NCBI GenBank assembly: GCA_029932445.1
Contig: JAOZQB010000086.1
Span: 1-11,388 of the forward strand
DNA: 11,388 nt
Source of the DNA: Bacteroidales bacterium
GTDB lineage: Bacteria > Bacteroidota > Bacteroidia > Bacteroidales > JAADGE01
Reading direction: 5' to 3'
Shown piece after piece: positions 1-7,992 of this stretch (position 1 is its first letter; the number at the start of each line of letters is the position of its first letter). The notes under the pieces were generated by a model. It was not told where the DNA came from, did not search any database, and worked only from the letters and a program-made list of their open reading frames with translations. A program made the translations under genes and the position numbers.

Positions 1-996
1 TATTTAGGACCCGGAGAAACTTATGAATATGAAACCGATTTGGCTAAAGAAGAAAGTACAATAACTGATACACTCAGTTATTCGAATAATGAGTTAATAG
101 CAAAATATCAATCTCCTGATTACAGATTATCTGCAAAATTTCTGATTAATACTGAGCAATCGGTTAAAATAAGTTATAATACCATGCATCAATATATTTT
201 TATGTTGACTAATACGGTAGCAGTTTCTCCTTCAGACAGTTGGAAATTGACTGATTCTAATTTAAAACCGATGAGCTCAAAACAATATTCAATAGGTTTT
301 TATTCTAATTTTGCGAATAAAATGTATGAAATTTCTGTCGAAAGCTATTATAAAGATATTAAAAAATTGGTTGAATATAAAGACGGAGCCGAATTGTTAG
401 GAAATAAATTGCCTGAAACCTCAATATTTCAAGGGAATTTGGATGCATACGGAATAGAATTTATGTTAAAGAAGAAGGAGGGAAAATTAAACGGTTGGAT
501 AAATTATACTTATTCTAAATCAACTGTATTAATAAATAATTTAAATCCTGTTGAAAGGATTAATTTCGGAGAACCGTATCCTTCTAATTTTGATAAACCG
601 CATGTTTTTAATTTTACCGGAAATTATAAATTTACTCGTCGATTCAGTGTTTCTTCAAATGTTGTGTACAGTACCGGAAGACCTATTACTTACCCTTCTT
701 CCGTTTATTATCAAAACGGAATGCAAGTTCTTCAATATTCTAAAAGAAACGAATATCGAGTTCCTGACTATTTCAGAGTTGATTTATCGATTAAAGTTGA
801 AGGTAATTTAAAATTCAAAAAATTGGCACACAGTTCATGGGTTATTTCTGTTTATAATTTATTAGGCAGAAAAAACGCTTATTCGGTATATTACAGATAT
901 GAAGGTTCTAAAGTGCAATCTTATAAATTATCAATTTTCGGAAGTCCGATTTTATCAGTAACATATAATTTTAAACTTGGAAATTATGCAAATTAG
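1..996 (+). CDS. TonB-dependent receptor, C-terminal beta-barrel part (5' partial)
   Basis: The frame is open from base 1, so the gene begins outside the window; 331 residues are visible before the TAG at 994. The visible protein is an alternation of short amphipathic strands rich in Tyr, Phe, Asn and Ser, for example GWINYTYSKS, HVFNFTGNYKF and FSVSSNVVYSTGRP. It ends in strands around WVISVYNLLGRKNAYSVYY and ILSVTYNFKLG. The pattern 'NF.GNYKF....S.S....STGRPITYP' and the 'SVYNLLGRKNAYSVY' block are typical of the barrel of Bacteroidota TonB-dependent receptors that carry an N-terminal carboxypeptidase-like domain and plug. It should sit in the outer membrane and import an unknown ligand, powered by TonB-ExbBD. 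The next gene starts inside its last codons, which supports cotranscription. The N-terminus, TonB box and plug cannot be seen, so no substrate can be proposed. Confidence 0.88.
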   Translation, partial: YLGPGETYEYETDLAKEESTITDTLSYSNNELIAKYQSPDYRLSAKFLINTEQSVKISYNTMHQYIFMLTNTVAVSPSDSWKLTDSNLKPMSSKQYSIGFYSNFANKMYEISVESYYKDIKKLVEYKDGAELLGNKLPETSIFQGNLDAYGIEFMLKKKEGKLNGWINYTYSKSTVLINNLNPVERINFGEPYPSNFDKPHVFNFTGNYKFTRRFSVSSNVVYSTGRPITYPSSVYYQNGMQVLQYSKRNEYRVPDYFRVDLSIKVEGNLKFKKLAHSSWVISVYNLLGRKNAYSVYYRYEGSKVQSYKLSIFGSPILSVTYNFKLGNYAN

Positions 997-2122
997 ATAT
1001 TCAATAATATTATTTATCACTGTTATTATTTTTGCTTCATGTGAAGAACCGTTTCAACCCGATTTAAAGAATCAGCAATCGTTTCTTGTTGTAGACGGAA
1101 TAATTTCGAATGATGCAGGACCCTATACTGTTAAATTATCCAGATCAGCAGGTGTTGATTCTGCTCGTTTTATTCCTGAAACCGGAGCCTTAGTTGTATT
1201 AATAAATGATTCGGGAGAGGAAGATGTTTTGTCGGAAGAACAGGAAGGTGTGTATAAAAGTTCAGGATTAATTCAAGGCCAAATCGGAAGTTTCTATAAA
1301 TTACATGTTGAAATTACATCCGGAGAGATTTATGAGACAGAATTTCAGGAGATTAAAAATCCGGTTGAGATTGATTCTTTTTATTATAACAGAGAATTAT
1401 ACAATAGTCCTGTTTCAAATGAAATTCATGACGGATACAGATTCTATGTATCAGCAGATGTAAATGAAGATAATTCAACATATTTAATGTGGAGAATGAC
1501 AGAAACTTATGAATATAATTCAGTTTATAAGATTGATTATATTTATTTTGACGGATTGCATGAATTTTCAAATCCGGATACGCTGTATACATGTTGGAGG
1601 ACTGCAGAAATATCACAAATAAATACATTATCAGTTTCTTCTTCTGATCCGATTTATGAATTTCCCGTAACTTTTGTTTCAAAAGACACTAAAAAATTAA
1701 GTGTCGGGTACAGTTTGCAAATACGTCAATACACAATCAATGAAGAAACATATAATTATTGGAAGGCATTGGAAGATATGAATACTCAAAGCGGAAATTT
1801 ATATTCTCAGCAACCTTATCAATTAACCGGAAATTTAAAAAATATAAATAATCCGGCTGAAATTGTCCTGGGTTCTTTTATTGTTACAGGCGTTGATACA
1901 AAACGTATTTTTGCCGAACCGAGATTACAAACAAATAATGGTTACAATTCAAATTGTGCCGTTGACGGACTTTTATTGGGAAATTTATTGTCATTTGGCG
2001 GTGCCGGTATTTATTATGTAACAGAAGATGAAAACGGAACCCTCGGAGTTGTTTCTACGGGTTGTGTCGATTGTACACTTAAGGGCGGGGTAACGGCAAA
2101 ACCGGATTTTTGGATTTACTAA
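986..2122 (+). CDS. DUF4249-family outer-membrane lipoprotein
   Basis: A 378-residue protein from ATG 986; a TTG at 977 would add three residues, but the ATG gives a better signal peptide. The N-terminus MQIRYSIILFITVIIFASC is a lipoprotein signal with a lipobox FASC, putting the lipidated Cys at residue 19. The segment after it (FLVVDGIISNDAGPYTVKLSRSAG) and the C-terminal pattern C-x-D-C-x3-GG-x3-KP-x-FW are the hallmarks I associate with DUF4249 proteins. The start overlaps the receptor gene by 11 bases, and the next gene follows after 22 bases, so the three are probably one transcript. DUF4249 proteins are commonly encoded beside TonB-dependent receptors. By analogy with SusD-type partners it may be a surface lipoprotein assisting that receptor, but this is inference and the biochemical role is unknown to me. 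The four Cys near the C-terminus (including the C-x-D-C pair) could form disulfides or bind metal. Confidence 0.85.
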   Translation: MQIRYSIILFITVIIFASCEEPFQPDLKNQQSFLVVDGIISNDAGPYTVKLSRSAGVDSARFIPETGALVVLINDSGEEDVLSEEQEGVYKSSGLIQGQIGSFYKLHVEITSGEIYETEFQEIKNPVEIDSFYYNRELYNSPVSNEIHDGYRFYVSADVNEDNSTYLMWRMTETYEYNSVYKIDYIYFDGLHEFSNPDTLYTCWRTAEISQINTLSVSSSDPIYEFPVTFVSKDTKKLSVGYSLQIRQYTINEETYNYWKALEDMNTQSGNLYSQQPYQLTGNLKNINNPAEIVLGSFIVTGVDTKRIFAEPRLQTNNGYNSNCAVDGLLLGNLLSFGGAGIYYVTEDENGTLGVVSTGCVDCTLKGGVTAKPDFWIY

Positions 2123-2144
2123 CTTTTTAAATACAACTTCTTAT

Positions 2145-3824
2145 ATGAAAAAGATTATTTTGGCAGGATTTATTATCGTAATTGCTTTTCAGATTTGTTT
2201 CTCACAATCAAATGTTTTGACAAATGAAAAAATCAATGTATTTACTGACAGAGATTTGTATATTACCGGTGAGAAAATTTTAATCAGTCTTTTTTTAACT
2301 TCTGATAAAAAAAGTAATACATCCGATCTTATAAATAAAACAGCATATATTGAACTTTTTAACAAAAAACAAAAATCCGTATTAAAGAAAAAAGTAAAAT
2401 TAATTCACAAATCTGCTGAATTATATTTTATGATACCGAATAATTTTGATACTGATAATTATATTTTACTTGCTTATACCAAAACACAAAAATATTTTTG
2501 CAATAATTTATCATCCGGAAAAATCATAAGTATTATTAATCCTAATTATGTTCGTTTTGATTCTGACTCATCCGTAAATTATTCTCAGCCGAACAAAACG
2601 AATAATGATATTGTGTATAACGATATCGTATTAAATACGGACAATAATATTTATAAAACAAGAGATAAAGTTAATTTGAAAATTAGTTTCTCTGAAATAA
2701 ACAAACCTGAAAAATTGAAATATGTTTTATCGGTTGTCAGAAAAGGAACAATAAAAAATTATCAGAATAAGATTCGAATTAAAAAAGATTTTGAAGCTGA
2801 AAAGAATCCGAAATTTCTTGAAGAGAAAAGAATTAGTTTGACGGGAATTATAATTGACAAAGCTACCGGCAATCCTATAGAAGGAAAGGAAATATATTTG
2901 TCGGGATTAAAAACAGAGAAACAAATTCATGTTGTAAACTCCGATTCAGAAGGACAATTTTATTTTTCTTTATATAATTTTATCGGTGTAAAAGATTTCT
3001 ATCTTACAACTGAATCTGAAATACCTAACAGTAAGATACAAATTTATAATGAATTTTTAAATTCTTGTATTCCGGATGAGAAAGTAAAATTATCACTTTC
3101 AATGACCGAAAAAGAATTAATTGAAGAAATGTATTTGAATCAACAATTATCAGAGTTGAAAGATTCAAAAATCTCTTTTAAAAAATTAATAACGGATACT
3201 CTTATTTCACAATTCGGAAAACCGGACTTTAAGGTATATTTAAAAAATTTTGTAAAACTTCCGACACTTCATGAAGTATTTGATGAAATAATTCCTTCAG
3301 TAAGAGTTCGTGAAGAAAATCATAAATATGTATTGAGTATTTATGATGAAGAATTGAACCTGAATTACAATAAACCCTTAATTCTTCTTGATAATATTCC
3401 TGTTTTTAATGTCGATGAAATTTTAAAAATTAAGCCGTCTTTAATTAATAATATTGAAATAATAAATAAAATGTATTTATCCGGAAGTAAGATTTTTAAC
3501 GGAATTATTATATTGAATTCAAACTCTGATAAATTTTGTAGAATTAAATTACCTGAAAATGCAAAATTTATTAAATATCAAGGATTTACAAATTCTGAAT
3601 ATCCTATTTTTCCGGTTTATAATACGAATGAAGAAAAAGAAAGTAAAAAACCCGATTTCAGAAATACTTTATATTGGGAGGCAGGGAATATGACTGCTGA
3701 TGCTAATAAATTTTTCAGTTTTTATACATCAGATAATTGTGCAGACTATATTGTAAATCTTTATTTGATAAATGAAAAAGGAATTGTTTCTAAAAGAACA
3801 AAAACATTTATTGTTGAAAAATAA
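2145..3824 (+). CDS. Exported MG2-like / carboxypeptidase-regulatory-like / plug-like domain protein
   Basis: A 559-residue exported protein with a cleavable signal peptide (MKKIILAGFIIVIAFQICFSQ, cut near residue 21). Residues about 30-135 (INVFTDRDLYITGEKI, then a block of strands ending near ILLAYTK) resemble the macroglobulin MG2-type domain found in many Bacteroidota outer-membrane-associated proteins. Residues about 229-295 (SLTGIIIDKATGNPIEG...SDSEGQFYF) look like a carboxypeptidase-regulatory-like beta sandwich. Residues about 373-460 (LHEVFDEIIPSVRVRE...PLILLDNIPVFNVDEILKIKP...FNGIIIL) resemble a TonB receptor plug with no barrel following. A final beta segment contains the family-like block NTLYWEAGNMTADANKFFSFYTSD. 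The protein is probably periplasmic or surface-attached and works with the receptor and DUF4249 lipoprotein upstream. It is shorter than many relatives I recall, but all segments including the C-terminal block are present, so it looks complete. Exact function unknown. Confidence 0.7.
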   Translation: MKKIILAGFIIVIAFQICFSQSNVLTNEKINVFTDRDLYITGEKILISLFLTSDKKSNTSDLINKTAYIELFNKKQKSVLKKKVKLIHKSAELYFMIPNNFDTDNYILLAYTKTQKYFCNNLSSGKIISIINPNYVRFDSDSSVNYSQPNKTNNDIVYNDIVLNTDNNIYKTRDKVNLKISFSEINKPEKLKYVLSVVRKGTIKNYQNKIRIKKDFEAEKNPKFLEEKRISLTGIIIDKATGNPIEGKEIYLSGLKTEKQIHVVNSDSEGQFYFSLYNFIGVKDFYLTTESEIPNSKIQIYNEFLNSCIPDEKVKLSLSMTEKELIEEMYLNQQLSELKDSKISFKKLITDTLISQFGKPDFKVYLKNFVKLPTLHEVFDEIIPSVRVREENHKYVLSIYDEELNLNYNKPLILLDNIPVFNVDEILKIKPSLINNIEIINKMYLSGSKIFNGIIILNSNSDKFCRIKLPENAKFIKYQGFTNSEYPIFPVYNTNEEKESKKPDFRNTLYWEAGNMTADANKFFSFYTSDNCADYIVNLYLINEKGIVSKRTKTFIVEK

Positions 3825-3856
3825 TAATAATTTCATCTTTATTTTTAATAAAAATT

Positions 3857-3864
3857 TAATTTTG
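3857..3864 (+). promoter_or_regulatory. Candidate -7 promoter element (TAATTTTG) for the permease gene
   Basis: TAATTTTG matches the Bacteroidota -7 consensus TAnnTTTG exactly and lies 24 bases before the TTG start of the permease, in the 64-base gap after the preceding gene. No good TTG -33 element lies 19-21 bases upstream, and the region is so AT-rich that chance matches are easy. I see no convincing terminator in the gap, so read-through from the outer-membrane operon is also possible. Confidence 0.35.
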
Positions 3865-3888
3865 TCGTTTAAATAAAAATAAATAAGC

Positions 3889-5661
3889 TTGGAAAACAAA
3901 ATTAAATCTTCTGAATTTAAGCTTTCTGAAATCAGAGCTACTGCAATTTGCGGAAATGATATTTCATCTTCCGTATTGTATGTTTCGGCATTAGCGATAA
4001 TTGCTGCCGGACAATATGCTTGGATTGCACTTTTAATCGTTGCCGTTGTTTTATTCGCTTTCAGGAAAATATATGCCGAGGTTGTGGGTGCTTTACCTTT
4101 AAACGGCGGTGCTTATAATGCTTTACTTAATACAACCGGTAAATCAACAGCTTCTTTGGCTGCAACTTTAACTTTGCTTTCATATATCGCTACAGCTGTT
4201 ATTTCAGCAACCGAAGCTATGCATTATTTACACAGTATTATACCGGAATTTAGCGTGATAATTGCAACAATTATTCTGTTAGCTTTGTTTATGGGTTTAA
4301 CTATTATGGGAATAACCGAATCGTCATTTGTAGCGATGATGATATTTATTTTTCATCTTATTTCGTTAGTTCTTTTAGCTACTGCTATTTTATTTTTTCT
4401 TTTTTCAAACGGGTTTGATATTTTTCATGCTAACAACAGTTTGCCTCCCAGAGAAGGCAGTATCTTAAAAGCCGTATTTTGGGGATTTGCAGCTGCTATG
4501 CTCGGTATTTCCGGTTTTGAAAGTTCCGCTAACTTTGTAGAAGAACAAAAGCCGGGTGTGTTCCCGAAAACATTGAGAAATATGTGGATTGTAGTCAGTG
4601 TATTTAATCCGTTGATGGCATTTTTGGCATTGTCTTTGGTTCCTGTTTCTGAAATTGCAGCTCATAAAACCGATTTATTATCTTATATGGGAACTATTTC
4701 AGGCGGTGAATGGCTGGCAATTATAGTATCGATTGATGCTGTTTTGGTATTAAGCGGTGCCGTATTAACTTCCTTTGTCGGAGTATCGGGTTTATTGGAA
4801 CGAATGACTTTAGATCGTATATTGCCGCATTTTCTGTTAAAGAAAAACAGAAAAGGGAGTTCTTTTCGAATTATTATCTTATTTTTTATTTTGTCAGTTT
4901 CTATTTTGTTAATGACAAAAGGAGAAGTTGAACCGCTTGCGGGTGTATATACCATTTCTTTTCTTTCGGTAATGGCATTATTCGGTATCGGTAATATTTT
5001 ATTAAAATTAAGACGAAAAAAATTGCCGAGACCTGAAAAAGCATCATGGTTTGCGGTATTGTTTGGTATTATCGCAGTAATAATTGCTTTGGCAGGAAAT
5101 TTAGTAAAAACACCTGAAGACAATCAACCTTATAATATCGTTATTTTCACCTATTATTTTATTCCTGCAATGCTGTTTATTATCTTTATGCTAAACAGAA
5201 TTCTTATTTTAAAAGCCATTTTAAACTTTATAGATTATTTATTTGTGAATATGTTAAAAACACTTCGCAGATTTGAAAATAATGTTAAACATTTAATGAA
5301 TGATATTAATTCTCAGGAGTTTGTGTTTTTTACAAAAGGTGATAATATTGTTTCTTTAAATAAAGTGCTTTTGTATATTCAAAAAAATGAACATACCAGG
5401 AAAATTAAAATTGTTCATATTATTGATAGTAAAGAAACTGAAATTCCTGAAAATCTCTTAAAAGATATTGATTTTCTTGACAGACAATATCCGGATATTA
5501 AAATTGAATTTTCGGAAGTTATCGGCGAATTTTCTCCTGAATTTATAGCTCAACTTTCTAAAGAATGGCAAATTCCCATTAACTTTATGTTTATCGGTTC
5601 ACCGAGTGATAAATTCCCGCATAAGTTAGAAGATTTCGGCGGATTGAGATTGATTATTTAA
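3889..5661 (+). CDS. APC-superfamily amino acid permease with C-terminal cytoplasmic domain
   Basis: A 590-residue inner-membrane transporter. Residues 14-40 (EIRATAICGNDISSSVLYVSA) form the broken first helix typical of APC carriers. Residues 60-82 (KIYAEVVGALPLNGGAYNALL) match the 'YaE....lPlnGG.Y' loop, and residues 200-229 (GFESSANFVEEQKPGVFPKTL) match the helix-6 region and the following signature. About twelve hydrophobic segments extend to near residue 455. They are followed by a soluble tail of about 130 residues with alternating strands and helices (KIKIVHIID, IKIEFSEVIGEF, INFMFIGSP), reminiscent of regulatory tails on other amino acid permeases. The start is TTG: an in-frame TAA lies 9 bases upstream, and the first ATG is far inside the protein, after helix 1. 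The substrate cannot be read from sequence; an aromatic amino acid is possible only by proximity to the convergent operon. Its stop overlaps the end of aroA by 8 bases. Confidence 0.85.
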   Translation: MENKIKSSEFKLSEIRATAICGNDISSSVLYVSALAIIAAGQYAWIALLIVAVVLFAFRKIYAEVVGALPLNGGAYNALLNTTGKSTASLAATLTLLSYIATAVISATEAMHYLHSIIPEFSVIIATIILLALFMGLTIMGITESSFVAMMIFIFHLISLVLLATAILFFLFSNGFDIFHANNSLPPREGSILKAVFWGFAAAMLGISGFESSANFVEEQKPGVFPKTLRNMWIVVSVFNPLMAFLALSLVPVSEIAAHKTDLLSYMGTISGGEWLAIIVSIDAVLVLSGAVLTSFVGVSGLLERMTLDRILPHFLLKKNRKGSSFRIIILFFILSVSILLMTKGEVEPLAGVYTISFLSVMALFGIGNILLKLRRKKLPRPEKASWFAVLFGIIAVIIALAGNLVKTPEDNQPYNIVIFTYYFIPAMLFIIFMLNRILILKAILNFIDYLFVNMLKTLRRFENNVKHLMNDINSQEFVFFTKGDNIVSLNKVLLYIQKNEHTRKIKIVHIIDSKETEIPENLLKDIDFLDRQYPDIKIEFSEVIGEFSPEFIAQLSKEWQIPINFMFIGSPSDKFPHKLEDFGGLRLII

Positions 5662-6898
5662 AATTTCCGCCGAGCAAGTCACTATAAAATGTCGGATAGG
5701 ATTTTTTAATACTTTCGGCATTTTTTATTGTAATTCCTTTTTCGGAAGTTAGCGCGGAAACTGCTGCAGCCATTGCTATACGGTGGTCGTTGTGAGAATG
5801 AATTGTTCCGCCTTTTACCGTTCCGCCTTTCACTGTCATAAAATCATTTTGAATGCTGATTTCAATTCCGATGTTTGCAAATTCTTTTTGCAAAACTTCT
5901 GCTCTGTTACTTTCTTTATGAATTAAACGCTTGACCCCTTTTATTCTTGTTTCTCCATTGCAAAAGGCAGCCATCGTTACCAAGGGCGGGAATAAATCCG
6001 GGCAATCCGTTGCATCAAATTGAAATGCTTTTAAATTACTTTTTTTTGTTGTGATGTTGTTTTCTGAGATATTTAAATTTCCTTCTGCAAGTTGAATGGC
6101 TTCCAAAATATTAATATCGGCTTGTTCTGAATTTATATTTAAACCGGTCAGAGAAACTTCTCCGGCAATTAATCCGGCAACAAGGAAAAATGCGGCACCA
6201 CTCCAATCGCCTTCAATCGTATAATTTTGTGCCTGATATTTTTGATTCTCTTTTATATAAAATTCTTTATAGTTTTTATTTATAATCTTAATGCCGAAAT
6301 CTTTTAAGATGCTTAATGTGAGGTCAATATAGGGCTTGCTTTTCAAGTTTATGACTTTTATTACCGAATTTCCTTCAGCTTTCGGTAAAGCAATAAGCAG
6401 ACCGGTGAGAATTTGCGAACTTAAAGAGCCGTCAATTTCAAAATTACTGCCTTTCAACTTGCCGGATATTTCAATCGGAATAAATCCTTTATTTGTTTTG
6501 CATTTTATTCCGGCTTGTTTTAATGCTTCTTCTATTCCGGAAACAGGACGTTTTTTCAATGAACCTTTTCCGTTAATCGTAAAGTTTTTGCCGAATAAAC
6601 TTACAAGAGGCGTAAACATTCTGACACCCAAACCGGATTCACCGCAATTAATATTATTTTTAATTTTACTTTTTCCCGGAATGATACTTACTTGATTTTC
6701 TTTAATCACAACTTCGGCACCCAAATCTTCGGCAATTTTTAAAGCCGCTTTGCAATCGTTACAGAGCGAATAATTTTTAATAACCGTTTCTCCCTCAGAA
6801 AGAACGGCACAGGCAATAACGCGTTGCATCACACTTTTAGATGCAGCAGCTTTAATTGCTTTATTAATTATTTGCGGTTTTATTGTTAAAGTGTGCAT
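5654..6898 (-). CDS. aroA: 3-phosphoshikimate 1-carboxyvinyltransferase (EPSP synthase)
   Basis: A 414-residue cytoplasmic enzyme that transfers the enolpyruvyl group of PEP to shikimate-3-phosphate, the sixth shikimate step. Family landmarks appear in order: SKSVMQR (Lys21, Ser22, Arg26, substrate phosphate contacts); CGESGLGVRMF (residues 85-95, the PEP loop); SSQILTGLLIALP; EGDWSGAAFFLVAGL; DATDCPDLFPPLVTMAAF (catalytic Asp region); RLIHKESNRAEVL (Lys-Glu-Ser-x-Arg, PEP binding); and HNDHRIAMAAAVSAL near the C-terminus. It is somewhat shorter than the roughly 427 residues of enterobacterial AroA, but both domains are complete. The PEP loop differs from the NAGTAMRP form (see findings). It is the last gene of the operon, 7 bases after the DAHP synthase stop, and its own stop overlaps the convergent permease gene. 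No recognisable terminator follows within the permease coding sequence. Confidence 0.95.
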   Translation of the reverse strand: MHTLTIKPQIINKAIKAAASKSVMQRVIACAVLSEGETVIKNYSLCNDCKAALKIAEDLGAEVVIKENQVSIIPGKSKIKNNINCGESGLGVRMFTPLVSLFGKNFTINGKGSLKKRPVSGIEEALKQAGIKCKTNKGFIPIEISGKLKGSNFEIDGSLSSQILTGLLIALPKAEGNSVIKVINLKSKPYIDLTLSILKDFGIKIINKNYKEFYIKENQKYQAQNYTIEGDWSGAAFFLVAGLIAGEVSLTGLNINSEQADINILEAIQLAEGNLNISENNITTKKSNLKAFQFDATDCPDLFPPLVTMAAFCNGETRIKGVKRLIHKESNRAEVLQKEFANIGIEISIQNDFMTVKGGTVKGGTIHSHNDHRIAMAAAVSALTSEKGITIKNAESIKKSYPTFYSDLLGGNFK

Positions 6899-6905
6899 TT
6901 TGGTT

Positions 6906-7982
6906 TTATTGCTCTTTACTTAATCTGTTATAAATTTCGGTTTGATGCTGAATCGATTCCTGATGAATTGCCTGAAAAAATTTATTCACAAATTTAGCAC
7001 TTAATCCCAATTTTTTTCCCTTTTTTACGGCATTTTCCATAATTTCATTCCATCTGTCGGTTTGTAAAATAGTAATATTGCTTTTCTTCTTTAGGGTACC
7101 TATATTTTTTGCAACGTCCATTCTTTTATTTAAATAATCAAAAATGATATTGTCATATTCATCAATTTTTGTTCTTAATTCTTCTAAAGTTTCAAGATTT
7201 TCCGGAATATTCGCATCGATTGATTTTCTGTGACGAATAATTAAATTATCAATCAGAATTTTTAAATTATCGGGTGTAATCTGCTGTTTGGCATCGCTCA
7301 AAGCATTATCGGGGTCAATATGTGTTTCAATCATTAAACCTTCATAATTCAAATCCATTGCTTTTTGTGATACGCTTTGTAACAAATCTCGTCTTCCGGA
7401 AATATGGCTCGGATCACAAATAATCGGAAGATTTTTCATGCGTCTTCTCAGTTCAACAGGTATTTGCCACATCGGTTCATTTCGATACTTTGATTTTGTA
7501 TAAGTTGAAAATCCGCGGTGAATTGCCGCAATATTTGAAATACCGGCTTTTTGAAATCGTTCAACGGCACCTATCCATAAATCAATATCGGCATTTACCG
7601 GGTTTTTAATCATAACCGGAATATCCATACCTGTTAATGTGTCTGCAATTTCCTGTACGGCAAAAGGATTTGCGCTGGTTCGAGCACCAATCCAAAGGAT
7701 ATCTATACCGGCTTTCAGTGCTTCGTAAACATGCTTTGTATTTGCAACTTCGGTTGTAACTTGCATACCGGTTTCTTCCTTCACTTGTTTCAGCCATTTT
7801 AAACCTTTAGAACCGACACCTTCAAAATTCCCCGGGCGTGTTCGGGGTTTCCAAATTCCGGCTCTGAAAACGTTTACTCCGTTTTCGGAAAGCAGTTTTG
7901 CCGTCTTCATTACTTGTGTTTCTGTTTCGGCACTGCACGGACCGGCAATGATATACGGGCGTTTTGAATTTTTTATATCCAT
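6906..7982 (-). CDS. aroG: Bifunctional DAHP synthase / chorismate mutase (AroQ type) fusion
   Basis: A 358-residue fusion. Residues 1-255 are a type I beta DAHP synthase condensing PEP with erythrose-4-phosphate. It has GPCSAE with metal-ligand Cys16, KPRT (Lys45, Arg47), IGART at 99-103, MIKNP with Lys126, IHRGF with Arg156, DPSHISG with Asp190 and His193, IETH with Glu219, and an Asp-rich DPDNALSD. Residues about 265-355 are an AroQ chorismate mutase, with LRTKIDEYD (Arg270), NKRMDVAKNIGTLKKK (Arg287 and Lys298) and FQAIHQESIQHQ (Ser343, Gln347). Chorismate mutase supplies prephenate to both PheA and TyrA of this operon, neither of which has its own mutase domain. In characterised relatives with this C-terminal fusion (Prevotella, Porphyromonas) the mutase domain also gives allosteric inhibition of DAHP synthase by prephenate; I infer the same here. 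It starts 10 bases after the tyrA stop. Confidence 0.95.
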   Translation of the reverse strand: MDIKNSKRPYIIAGPCSAETETQVMKTAKLLSENGVNVFRAGIWKPRTRPGNFEGVGSKGLKWLKQVKEETGMQVTTEVANTKHVYEALKAGIDILWIGARTSANPFAVQEIADTLTGMDIPVMIKNPVNADIDLWIGAVERFQKAGISNIAAIHRGFSTYTKSKYRNEPMWQIPVELRRRMKNLPIICDPSHISGRRDLLQSVSQKAMDLNYEGLMIETHIDPDNALSDAKQQITPDNLKILIDNLIIRHRKSIDANIPENLETLEELRTKIDEYDNIIFDYLNKRMDVAKNIGTLKKKSNITILQTDRWNEIMENAVKKGKKLGLSAKFVNKFFQAIHQESIQHQTEIYNRLSKEQ

Positions 7983-7992
7983 TAGTTAAATT

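Noticed and set aside
1353..1682. Minus-strand open frame of 109 codons inside the DUF4249 gene
   Set aside because: It lies wholly antisense to a well-supported gene, has a composition of reversed coding sequence and no recognisable domain.
3825..3888. Possible terminator or small regulator between the exported protein gene and the permease
   Set aside because: The only dyad is a short run of T and A (TTTTT-AAT-AAAAA) with no GC pairs, too weak to call a terminator; only a candidate -7 element is recorded there.
4683..5123. Minus-strand open frame of 146 codons inside the permease gene
   Set aside because: Antisense to conserved transmembrane coding sequence, with no domain, signal or operon context of its own.
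6336..6695. Plus-strand open frame of 119 codons inside aroA
   Set aside because: Antisense to conserved EPSP synthase motifs; no independent evidence for coding.
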